From the NCBI GenBank assembly GCA_022661535.1, contig JAKULF010000004.1, forward strand, positions 4,216,001 through 4,280,000: DNA of 64,000 bases, read 5' to 3'. Position 1 is the first letter of the stretch. Each line of letters begins with the position of its first letter. This stretch comes from Eutypa lata. Taxonomy: Eukaryota; Ascomycota; Sordariomycetes; Xylariales; Diatrypaceae. Position numbers and translations under genes: made by a program. The notes beneath the pieces were generated by a model, which was not told the DNA's origin, did no database searches, and saw only the letters and a list, made by a program, of their open reading frames with translations. This document shows positions 23,101 through 33,657 of this stretch, one piece after another.

Positions 23101-24160
23101 ATATTATCGTAATAACTTTAATAAAAATTTAAAACGCTTTAAAAAAAACCTTTAATAATATTAATAAATATAATTTAAAAATTAAAAGTAATTAATATAA
23201 TATTTTCTTTATTAATAATAAAATATAATTATATATAAAATTTAAAAAATAATAATTTAAAAGTTTTTTTTTATAAAACGATAAAAGTTAAAAATTAAAA
23301 AAAAAAAAGTATAAAAAACTTATTTTAAATTAAAATTTTAACTTTAAAAGTTATTTTTTAATTCGATTAAAATAATTATTAATAAATATATATATTATTA
23401 TTTAATAAAACTTAAAATATATTATTGTTTTTTTAAAAAATTAAAATAAAAACGTTATAAAATCGATTTTTTAAATTCGATTACGATTTTAAATTTTTCG
23501 ATTTAAAAAAAAACGAAAAAAAAGTTATTTTTAAATTATACGATTTATATTTTTAAAACGTATTATTTATAACTTAATTTATTTTTTTTAATTTATTTAT
23601 TTTAAAAAATATATAATTATTTATATTAATATATTCGTTATATATTTAATATTTATATATTTTATATTTTTTAATATTATTTTTATAATAATTATTACTT
23701 TTATAAAATTAATACGTAATTTTTTTTTAAATTAAAAAATTAAATTAAAAGTTAATTTTATTAATATATTAAACATTAAAAAGTTATTATAAATAAAAAA
23801 TAAAATTATATATATTACGAAAAAAGTTTAATTATAATAACTTTTATATAAAATACGTTTAAAGTTATAAATAATATAAATATTTATTTATAAATTTAAT
23901 AAATTTAAATATTTTTAAAAATTTAAAATTAAGTTTATTATTTATAATAATTTATAAATTTAAAACGATTTAAATGTTTATATATTTATATTAATAAAAA
24001 GATTTTTTAAAGTTTTTATAATAATAAAAGTTTATTTTAATTTAAAAATAAAATAACTTAATATAATAAATGTTTTTTTTATTTAAAGCTTAATAAAATT
24101 ATATATATTAAATTTTTTTAAAAATATATATAATTCGAATTTTATTTACGATTAATTAAT

Positions 24161-24480
24161 GCTTTATACGATTTAAAAAAGTTATTTTTTTTATAATATT
24201 AAAATTTATTTATTAATATAATAAAGTTAAATTTATAAATTATTTTTAAAAACTTTTATATATTTTTAAATAAATAATTTTTTTTTTATATTAACGATAT
24301 TTATTTATTATATAAAACGAAAAATATAAATTAAATTTTTAACTTTATTAAAAAATTAATAAATCGTTTTATATTTAAAAACTTTAATAATTTATAATAA
24401 TTTTTAAATATTAAAATCTTACGTAATTAAGTTAAATATAAATTATAATTATTATAAATTATTTATTAAAAAAAGATATA
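24161..24480 (+). pseudogene. RIP-mutated Copia reverse transcriptase core
   Basis: One reading frame carries the RT landmarks ALYDLKK, FYINDIYLLYKT, FKNFNNL and FLNIKILRN at family-typical spacing. All stops in it are TAA, as expected when CAA, CAG or TGG codons are hit by RIP. The aspartate/glycine replacements (DD to ND, KDLG to KNFN) are also G-to-A or C-to-T changes. The coding region continues on both sides but could not be read reliably. Confidence 0.8.
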
Positions 24481-25813
24481 CGATTATTTTAAATTTAATT
24501 AAAGCTTAAAAAATTATAAAGTTTTTTAATAAAGATTTTTATTATTTTACGAAAATAAAGCATTAATAATTTTAAAAAAATTATATTTTAAAAAAAATAA
24601 TAATGTTTTATATAAAGCGGTTTTAATTAAATTTAATATCTTTAAAATAATTTTATATTTAACTTTATATTATTAAAATCTTAACTTTAAATATTATTTT
24701 ATTAAAGATAAAGTTATATTATATAAATATAATATATACGATTTATTTTTTTAATATAAAAAACTTAATAAAAACATTTTATTTTATTTTTTATACGTTT
24801 TAAATAACGCTTTTTTTATTAATAATTTTAATTAATAAAGCTTTTAAAAATATATTTTAAAAATATTTAAAAGATTAATTATATAAATAATTAATAAATA
24901 TAATATAATAATAACTTTAAATATTAAAATTAAATTATTAACTTTATTTTTAATTCGCTTATTAAAAAAAATAAAAATAATTTTAAATAAAAAGTTAATT
25001 ATTAAAATTAATAATAAATTAATTATTAAATTAATTATTAAAAATATTATACGTTTTATAATAAAGTTTAAATATATTAATATATATTATTATTAACTTT
25101 AAAAAACTTACGTTATCGAAAAGTTAAAATTAAAATAAATATTTATTATAAAAATAATTATAAACGGCTTAATAAAGTTATTAAATATTTAAAAATATCG
25201 AAACTTTATAAAAATATTAAACTTTATTAATATTTCGAACTTATTATATAACGATAATTTTAAATAATTTTCGTAAAATATTTCTTTTATTTTTTTAAAC
25301 GAAATTATTTAATTATTTAATATAACTTTTTTTATTATAATAAAATTAAAACTTTTTAATAAGTTTTTATAATTTAATAATAAAACATTAATTTTTAAAG
25401 TTAAAAACGTAAGTTCGAATTTCGTTAAAAATATTTCGCGTTTTTTTTTAAAGAAAACTTTTAAAAAAAATGCGCTTTTTTTTTTTTTATTTTATTAATT
25501 ATTAAACTTATATATATTATATAAATAATAATAATAAAATTAATATTTAATAATTAAAAGTTTTATAATTTAATAGTTAAAATATCGGCTTTAAAAATCG
25601 AAAATAAAAGTTTAAATTTCTTTAAAATTAATAAATTAATATTAATTTTATACGTTATATAAAATTAATATTAATTTAAAATTTTTATTAAAATTTTTAT
25701 TAAACTTTAATTTTTTTATATTTATATTTATAATATTATGTAATTTTTTTTTAAAATATTAAGTTATTTCGTAATAATTTTATTTTTTAAGTTTTTTTTA
25801 ATTTAAAAAGATA

Positions 25814-26107
25814 TATTAAATTTAATAAAAAATAATAAAATTATTTTATTTTAGCTTTTATTTATTATATTTATTTAAAGATAAAATATTATCGTTTTAT
25901 TTTTTATTATATAAATTATAAATAAACGGTTTTTTTCGTTATATTGCTTTTATATGGAATATAAAAGATGTAACTTTTTAAGTTGCATCTTAAAGGATTC
26001 CTTCCTTTCTTTAGTTAATTTTATATAGTTAATATATACCTTGACTTGTAGATCATTTTCGTATACATTATTTACGATAGCTTTAGTGTATGATACAGGG
26101 TCTTAGA
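25814..26107 (+). repeat. Right LTR of the Copia element
   Basis: Direct repeat of 19808-20100. The inner part is A/T-converted but roughly the outer 150 bases (about 25955-26107) keep near-normal composition, so they preserve most of the ancestral LTR sequence. It ends ...GTCTTAGA, so the terminal pair is TG...GA rather than the canonical TG...CA. Confidence 0.9.
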
Positions 26108-26112
26108 TTTCT
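26108..26112. repeat. Target-site duplication, right copy (TTTCT)
   Basis: Identical to 19803-19807; see the mobile element. It is also coding sequence of the 5' part of the GMC gene. Confidence 0.88.
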
Positions 26113-26538
26113 TGGTGGACTCATAATAGTCCGACCAGCCCCATCCTGGATTGCCTAAGCTCTCCCAGGAATCAACATTCGTCTTCGAAGTTGCGCTGAA
26201 AGCAAGACCGTTGAGAGCACTGGACCCTCCAAGCAAGCGGCCTTGGGGAAATTTGATTTCTCGGTCGCCAAATTCTGGCTATCCATAGATCAATAGGTGA
26301 GACCGGTAGGAAGGATAAATTTATTTACCTGAGGGACAGTCTTGAAATCCCATGAAGACGTAGTACCAATTAAGGCAGGCCACATGCCCGGAATGTTGAC
26401 TCGTGGGTCGCTCGTTTGGTCCTCACCAGCTTCGATCACGAGGACTTGAGTGCCAGCATCTTCTGTTAGCCGCGCAGCTAACACGAGGCCTGACACTCCT
26501 CCTCCGATGATGACGAAGTCAAAACTTGTAGATTCCAT
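26108..26538 (-). pseudogene. GMC oxidoreductase, 5' part of interrupted gene
   Basis: N-terminal part of the split GMC gene: exon 1 (26538-26329, 70 codons), a 50-bp intron (GTAAAT...ATAG) and the beginning of exon 2 (26278-26108, 57 codons). The FAD/ADP-binding Rossmann motif IIGGGVSGLVLAARL, the Glu that binds the ribose (VIEAG), and the first GMC signature with GGSSALNGLAF are intact, as is the tract NPGWGWSDYY. The frame reaches the element border without a stop and resumes at 19802. An RNA reading through the border would add a few LTR-derived residues and then stop. The exons are not RIP-mutated. The gene has lost function unless the roughly 6.3-kb insert is spliced, which is implausible. 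Confidence 0.88.
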
Positions 26539-27209
26539 GACGTCGGACGACGGGTGTTAGTGTGTTATTCAGAATACTAGACTCAGAATGATGAGACCAG
26601 GGAGGAACCATACAAGGAGAATATGCGACTCATCCAGGTATTCATACAGGCAGTACATATGTTTGTAGCATATAATGTGGTTATACTACCTGAACTATCT
26701 GCAGCCTACCTAACATATTTTTCAGTGAGCGGGTCGGTAGTACGTACCATCTTGATATCAGTAGCTTGTAGGCACCTGATAGGTACGGCTATGTACATAT
26801 GTAGGTTGGTGTGTTGAAACATGTCATGCATAACCTTGGAAGCTACATCTACCTAGACATGCAGTTGGTGCTGTTGACTGCTTCGCTCTTCTTGTGTACT
26901 GCATGCACTACCGAGGTGGGGGTGGTTTAGTAAGGCTTATAGTAACCCTTATAGGGCTTAATCATCCTCACAGCTATAAGTACCCATTACGTAGCTGTGT
27001 TATAGTTGTAGTGACCGTTACTGGACGAAAAGTCTGACCTAGCATGTCAAAGTGTTGCATTTGTATGGGATTCTTCCTGGTAACCATTACCAACCGGACA
27101 TCATTACCAGACAGCCACCTTTACGAGCTGCTAATTATGCTTTTTGCTACTTAGCCATTACGCTGCAGCACTTAATTACACCACCTAGCTGACTTAACCT
27201 TTAGAGGTA
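26539..27209. other. Intergenic region, no gene recognised
   Basis: Promoter side of the interrupted GMC gene and upstream flank of the DUF7580 relic. A short frame at 26623-26817 has no recognisable features. Confidence 0.45.
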
Positions 27210-29011
27210 GAGCATTACCAAGGTGGACTTTAAAAGTTATCAATATGGAAGAATCATATAAAAGTCTTGGATAATTTGGCAATTCAGCTTGAGACTGAGT
27301 ATAGTCTGCTAAAGAACACGTGCGAATCTCTCCTTTATGGTATCGTTTCGTCGAGCGAGATTGAGGCGATGATCGCAGATCCATTCCGGAAGCGGTGGGA
27401 AGACCAGGTTATCAAGACAAAACTTCATTGGAAACTTGATACTTCAATCGAGATTCTCATGAATAATATTAAACAAATTAAGACAGCTGTCCATGGTTTA
27501 ACAAAGGAGTTGGGTACTCACACACCCAGAGTTAGTCTCCTGTATATCTAGGGGAGGCTCATCAATCTAACTCTCCTAATATATTGACTCTCTATTTAGA
27601 CTTCCATTTTGAGAGTGGAACTAACCTTTAGTAGGACAATCTTCCAGAGAAGGAATTTATAAGGCGCGAGCTAAAGCGCATTGTAGTAGCACTTCGGCAA
27701 CCGGAATACGAAGAGTCCGTGAAGAAATTAGCGGAGGCTAACTCTCGAGTTGCTCGACTTCTCGATTCAAATACGGGGCTTGCGAGGTCCAGACGTGGTA
27801 GATCACAAGGCAGGCTATTCACCATCTTACAAGGGGTGGCCAATAAAGTGTACAATGCCCTCCGGTTCAGCTTTACCTGCGCCTGTCCAAACTCGCATGG
27901 TGTCAATCTTCAACTTATGGCTCCGTCCTCAATTCCTCACAATGACGGTAAATCCTTACTTACTTAACGGCTCGATGTAAGAGTCGCTTTCGTTTACGAC
28001 CCAATTGATGTTAAAGGCAAAGGAAGCCGTGGGAGTTGGATATGGAATGAAATTTCTTTTCGAATGGCCGAAATCGACTTTTCCACTTTCTTTTAGCAAA
28101 CCCTTGCACATTACGCCTCGAAAGCCCAAGAGCGTTATGTTTGCGAATAGCAGTACTGTTCAAGGGCTTTTCAACTGGTCAGATACCACCGCTCCGGAAA
28201 CAAAAGCAACACCAACTTCATCGGTTACCTTGACTCAAACTAGAAGTAAGGTACACCAGAACATAGTATTGGCTCAGCTTGTTGACCTTGTGGACCTCTG
28301 CAATGAGCTTTGCAAGCAAAATCAGAATGCTACAAAATGCTGCGGATATATATCAGATCTTACAGCCAGCCATCAACACAGATTTGGTGTTTATCCCGTC
28401 GAATCCTGTAACGATTGTGATGGCTGGTCCACAGTATCTCTTCATAACCTCTTGATCTCGGGAACCTTTAGGGATCAGAGAGCCGGTCCTAAACTACCAC
28501 AACAACTAAATATTGCCGCTACAGTTGCCTCAAGCGTTTTACAGTTACACGATACCCCTTGGATGCCGAAGATTCTGGCCAGTAACAACATTTACTTCAT
28601 GCGGCGCAACGAGGTTCTGAGTTACGACCAAGTCTACATGGCGAAGAGACTGCCGGATTCTGTTGGTTTGTCCTGTCAAGACCATAATGAGTACAACTCG
28701 AGGGATATTAAGAATCCCACGGTATTTTCGGTCGGGGTTCTCTTGATTGAGCTCATCCTTTGCGAGACATTGGAAGATCTTTGCCCACCTGACGATCTTA
28801 CAAGCAAATTACCAAGCCCGCTACTTAGGTCGAGTGCGCTGCAACGGATCAGTATATAAATGCGGTGAACAGTTGCCTCAAATGCAACTTTGGGACGGAT
28901 CCAAGTTTGAACGATGAGAAATTCCGCGAAGAGATGTACAACTATGTCATTGCTCCTTTGAAAGACAGTTCGCAAATGTGCCGGAGAGTATCGGGACAGG
29001 AGTATATATAG
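27210..29011 (+). pseudogene. DUF7580-type (kinase-like fold) protein, frameshifted relic
   Basis: Protein blocks on the + strand match the fungal DUF7580 family (often annotated as prion-inhibition or HET-associated). They are VDFKSYQYGRII, then LAIQLETEYSLLKNTCESLL, then EKEFIRRELKRIVVALRQPEYE, RVAFVYDPIDVKG, PRKPKSVMFANSS, VDLCNELCKQNQ, the kinase-like helix NIAATVASSVLQLHDTPWM, IKNPTVFSVGVLLIELILC and the terminal block INAVNSCLKCNFG...NYVIAPLKDS. The frame changes near 27,255, 28,090 and 28,840 with no acceptable splice signals at these points; only the junction near 27,530-27,635 looks like a real intron. The N-terminal part is missing. I therefore call a pseudogene; sequencing indels are the alternative. 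Family members are thought to act in fungal self/non-self or defence systems, which is not proven. Confidence 0.65.
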
Positions 29012-31260
29012 GGTTTGAATCTGTTACGGAAAGTCACATTTAGCTGGAAATCGACCAAATAGTAAAATATTAAAAGAAGATATTGTTGTATCTTCTATGG
29101 AAAGAGAAGGATAACGGTCGCCGCGCGGAAGCTCAACTAGTCTAGAATAGCCACCCAAGTACCACATGGCAGCCCGAGGCTGCAACATAAAATGAGAATC
29201 CATCTCGTTCCTATAATCAAGGGGACAGTTAGCTTGTAAGGACCTCTCGATAATCTTCACGTAAGATTTCATATCAGGATGCCGGGGTACAAAGCCTGTT
29301 TCTCCTTTCCCAACCTATCTCAGCGTGGAACCGATTCCAGATCCATCTACGTTGACATTGCCATGGTCTTTTCCCCATGCAATAGGAATTATGGTTTAAT
29401 CTACCCGCTTTAACAATGGAAATCTAAACTATACCCGAGAGGACGGTTCGCGGGATATTACCCCTGTAAATAGTTATTTAACTAGGAACTGGTCTCCTCT
29501 CTTGGAGCCAATGATTGTGAGTAGCAAACAGTGCTAACTTAATGTACTACATGCAATCATTCAAATGATTACGCATCTGATTACTTCCAACGTATTGAAG
29601 TACCGGATTTGGAAAAGCTTAAGCGATACTGCCATCATCCCGGTACCTCCTGTATCACCGAAACAGTCTTAAATAGAGATATCAGGATATCTAGGGATTC
29701 GATGTGGGGATTGTCCTATTCTTATGATGTGCACAGGGATTCGAAGAACCCTGTGGAAGGCAGCTCGTGACCATTACGATAGCTACGTACCTACTTCGTA
29801 CGCCAAGCTCCACGTAGCCCCAAGGAATAGCATTTGAAATCATCAGCGATAGAACACTCAAAGATCAGATCCAGAAGATTTTGGATCATGTTATCTGATC
29901 GTCTCGCGGCGAATAGCAGTAGCTCCATGCGGGTTTAATTAATTATTGGTAGCACACAGAGCGTTTCACAAATCCCTTCGCTCTTTGACGCACGCCAGAC
30001 TCACGGGAGAGAGGGAGCCAACCAGATCCATTCTGGCTTCCAAGTGAGCGGTGTGCGGGCATAAGCTATTCTAACTCATGTTTCTCCTACGTGCGAATCA
30101 CAAATGGCTCTTTAGCGAACAATTTGTAATTGCAATGCTGGCATCAGTATGTATATGTAGTTACATGGATGGATGATGTCGTACAGATAGATACCAAGAG
30201 CCTCATAATATGCACATATATAAGTATTTATCATCACAGGGATCCGCTATGCCGTTACGTAGCAGCGTAGTAACTCCGCGTGCTTATTCGAGTCTTGGCT
30301 CGAGACCGATGCGAACCAGTCAGCCAGTTTGTGCCCCTCCAAGCCTCCGCTCTCGTGAGGCTTGGCGGTTGGACTAAACTAGTCCCTCAATGGCAAGTCG
30401 AGCCAGAATTCCCTGTCTTTCCCCAACATTTTCCCCAACCTGCCAATGTACCCAGATCTTGGCATTTGGGGGTTACAGCGCGGTTTCGGGCAACCGTATC
30501 GTAGAAATGATATATAGTGGCAATATAGGGCTGCCGTACGCGTATGCTTGAGGCGATAAGAAAACATGGTGTGGTATTGATGAATAAAGATAAAAAACGG
30601 AAGTGACGTGAGATGAAGGATCAGTCTGCATCCGAAGTCTCTCCCTCCTCTCCTCTCCGCCGGGACTTGCCTGCTTGCAGTACCCGAGAAGGATCTCTGG
30701 GCGGAGATAACCCGAGTCGCCCGCCCAGATAGATAGTGTTCCTACATACTGTTAGCACGCTGCCCTTATAGACCCGCCGACACGACGACCGGGGTGGTAC
30801 TGATTTGACAAATACCAAGCATCCATCGTGCTCTCCGCGCCGGGCCAAGACAACATCCTGGTCGCCCCGTTGAGGCAAAAACAGGGGTTCATGACATGAT
30901 GTTCAGGGTCCATTCAGGTCGTGCGGAGAAAGCCTCAGCTCTCCCTTCTCTTCATTCGCCGTCCTATTAAAAATAACTCCATACGCCCGGAAGCCTCTAC
31001 ATAGTTAGTCTGGACTGTTTGCTCGGCCGGCCCATGCGTGATGTTGGTCCTGGGATGGTATTTCATTTCAAATTTCCTCCCTTTGTTCCCTTCGTTATAG
31101 AGACGCTGCTTTTCTCTCTCGGTCCCTCTCTCTTTCTCTCGATACTCCTTCGCTTTAAGACAGACTGTCTTGTTGCGTTTTTCTTATATTTACATTCAGA
31201 GCCTCCTCCGCTGAACACAGGACCGGCGCGAAGCTTTAGTTAAAACGCAATTCCGACACG
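29012..31260. other. Long intergenic region, no gene recognised
   Basis: About 2.2 kb without a recognisable gene. Frames at 30280-30504 and 30621-30878 sit in a locally GC-rich patch and lack domain features. The last 200 bp before 31261 contain CT-rich tracts (31090-31150) typical of fungal core promoters and belong to the downstream transporter gene. Confidence 0.45.
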
Positions 31261-33113
31261 ATGTCTGAAAAGGGAGATATCGAGCAGAATAGCAACAGTT
31301 CTCTGAAGGCATACAATGCCAACTCCCCGAGAGACCAGGCGCTTGCCGCATTGCCGGACCCTGACATAGGGAAGAGCGATGAGGAGAAGAAAGCGATTGT
31401 ACGTTATGATCGTTCGCGGCTCTATGCATTTCACTTACAGCACGTATACTAACTTTTGATCTGTAGGACAAGAAGTTGATGTGGAAAGTAGACCGCTGGA
31501 TTGTGCCATGGCTATCTTTGCTGTTAGTCTCTTCCATCATCCGTATTATGCGAAGAACGAAGTTATTAACTAAGTTTCTAGCTACTTACTCTCCTTCCTG
31601 GACCGCACCAACATCGGCAATGCGCGGCTTGCTGGCATGGAAGAGGATCTCGGGATGGTGGGAACTGACTACAACAACACTCTGACCATCTTTTTCGTCT
31701 CATACGCCCTGGTCGAACCGATCACGAACGCTCTGCTCAAGAGATTAACGCCCAGAATCTTCTTCACTGGCATCATCATTGTTTGGTAGGTCGCTCCCCC
31801 GCAACTAGCAAATCAGGTGACAAACAATTCCATACTAATTCGACTTGCTTAGGGGCATGATCCAGACCTTTATGGGTCTCGTGACGTCATACGAGGGTCT
31901 ACTAGCGGCGAGATTCTTCCTTGGTGTTGCGGAGGCCGGTCTATTTCCAGGTAAGTCTAGTATACCTAGCTCCGCTCCACTTCGCTTCGAAGCGTTAGTG
32001 TCAGTGTATCTAACTAGCCCCAGGTGTCAACTACTACCTCTCATGCTGGTACAAGGGCTCTGAGATCGGTGTCAGGAGCGCCGTGTTCTTCTCGGCCGCG
32101 GCCCTCGCCGGGTCCTTTGGAGGGTTGCTCGCGGCCGCTATTGCGCTCATGGACGGCGTTGGCGGCAGGCCGGGCTGGGCCTGGATCTTTATCATCGAGG
32201 GCATCGCGACTACCCTTGTCGGTGTTGTCTGCTGGTGGATGGTCTTCGATTGGCCGGATACCGCTCGCTTCTTGACGCCCGACGAACGTACTCGCGTTCA
32301 ACGCCGTCTCATTCTGGACCGACAGGGGTACTCTGCTCAGGACAACGATAAGCGCCATATGTATGAGGCTGCTAAGGATTGGAAGACCTACGGCTACATG
32401 GTCGTTTATAGTAAGTTGCCCTCAACTGTCCACCAGCCACATGTTTCTCGACTTAGGAAGCAATGCTAACATGGCGATTACTAGTGGGATGCCTCACTCC
32501 TCTATACGCCTTCAGTCTTTTTCTTCCCACGATCATAGGCGCTATGGGCTACTCCGGCACCAGAGCCCAGCTCCTCTCAGTTCCGCCCTACGCCGCCGCC
32601 GCCGTGTGCACCGTGGCCGTAGGATTCCTAGCCGACCGGACGCGGTGCAGAGGGTACTGCAACATCGGGACGGTCCTGGTCGGCATGGCGGGCTTCGTGA
32701 TGCTGCTAGCGTCCGACCAGCCGAACATACAGTACGCGGGGACGTTCCTGGGCGCCATCGGCATCTACCCGACCATCTCCAACACGCTGTCGTGGGTGGC
32801 GAACAACACCGAGGGGGCGCTGAAGCGCGCCGTCGTGCTCGGCATGGTCGTCGGCTGGGGCAACCTGAACGGCGTCGTGTCGTCCAACATCTACATCACG
32901 CTCGAGAAGCCGCGGTACTGGTCCGGCCACGGCGTCGTGCTCGGCTTCCAGACCCTCTTCTTGCTGGGCGGCTCCATCTTCATGCACTTCGCGCTGCGCG
33001 CCGAGAACCGCAAGAGGCGGGCCGGTCGGAGGGATAATATGCTCGACGGCCTAACCGAGGAGGAGATCATGATCAAGGGTGACAAGCGGCCGGATTTCAT
33101 GTACACCCTGTAG
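31261..33113 (+). CDS. MFS transporter, anion:cation symporter (DAL5/allantoate-like)
   Basis: Six exons (31261-31398, 31467-31522, 31582-31785, 31853-31950, 32024-32410, 32485-33113) yield 503 residues. All junctions keep frame and use GT-AG signals. The protein has about twelve membrane helices and the landmarks of the fungal ACS/DAL5 family: LSFLDRTNIGNARL in helix 1, ARFFLGVAEAGLFPGVNYYLSCWYKG around helix 4-5, GRPGWAWIFIIEG after helix 5, and FLGAIGIYPTISNTLSWVANN in the second half. Family members import small carboxylates, vitamins or dipeptides such as allantoate, nicotinate or pantothenate. The neighbouring secreted peptidase makes small peptides or amino-acid derivatives reasonable substrates, but that is inference. 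The 5' flank is CT-rich. Confidence 0.92.
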
Positions 33114-33657
33114 GTAGATAGGGAGGGCACCAGTTACGTGCGTGATATGGCGTCTTGGATAGATGTATACATGGCATAGGGGTTTCGGGGGCTTGGGATA
33201 TCATATGGCTGGGTGTTTGCAAACACGATTAGCGACGATAGATAAAAATGGACATAGCATATCACCTGAAGGAAGTTAAAAGATTCCTTCTTGCCGTCTC
33301 TTGCCATGGAAAACACCATTCGGTCCAATTGAACATAATGTGACGGTCCCAATGGCCCAGGATATTTCCCTCTTTTGGCTATTATGTTAGTGATGCTGGA
33401 CTTCTTGGCGCTAAAACGGTCATAGTCAATCTAAAGTTTGCCTCAAAATATTCTCTTGTGCTATATATATAGGGGTTGTTGTGAAGGGGCTTTTAATCAC
33501 ATACGCATGTGAACGTTACCACTAGAAACGGGAATATATCCAAATCAGTCATGTAATTATTAATAGCCACATTCTCCAAACTGGGCATTAATACGGGGCA
33601 TATTACTGATGCCATCTTCCAATGAACCTTCTAGATAACAAAGCTGACTGGCACATC
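33114..33657. other. Convergent intergenic region
   Basis: 3' flanks of the ACS transporter and the M24 peptidase genes. Nothing recognisable is present. Confidence 0.5.

Larger units (their letters stand above)
19808..26107 (+). mobile_element. Ty1/Copia LTR retrotransposon, fully RIP-mutated
   Basis: A 6,300-bp element bounded by two direct LTRs of about 293 bp and flanked by a TTTCT duplication. Its interior is almost pure A/T; the few remaining C and G lie mainly in CpT, CpG and the complementary contexts, while CpA and CpC are scarce, which is the signature of RIP. Reading the + strand at 24161-24480 gives one continuous frame in which every stop is TAA. That frame shows the order of landmarks of a Copia reverse transcriptase: ALYDLKK (family ALYGLKK), FYINDI (family YVDDI), then FIFKNFNNL (family FxxKDLGxL) and FLNIKILRN. 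The polymerase therefore runs left to right and the element is Copia-type, since RT lies in the 3' half. The element is dead. The insertion disrupts exon 2 of a GMC oxidoreductase gene. Confidence 0.93.

Noticed and set aside
19850..25950. AT-rich tract considered as a centromere or mitochondrial insertion
   Set aside because: Bounded exactly by LTRs and a target-site duplication and carries a Copia RT frame, so it is a RIP-mutated transposon.
19827..26097. Shorter LTR borders (TGGC...TACA, or CTTTA as the duplication)
   Set aside because: Base-by-base comparison of both LTRs extends the homology to 19808 and 26107, and only these borders leave identical 5-bp flanks and a continuous host frame.
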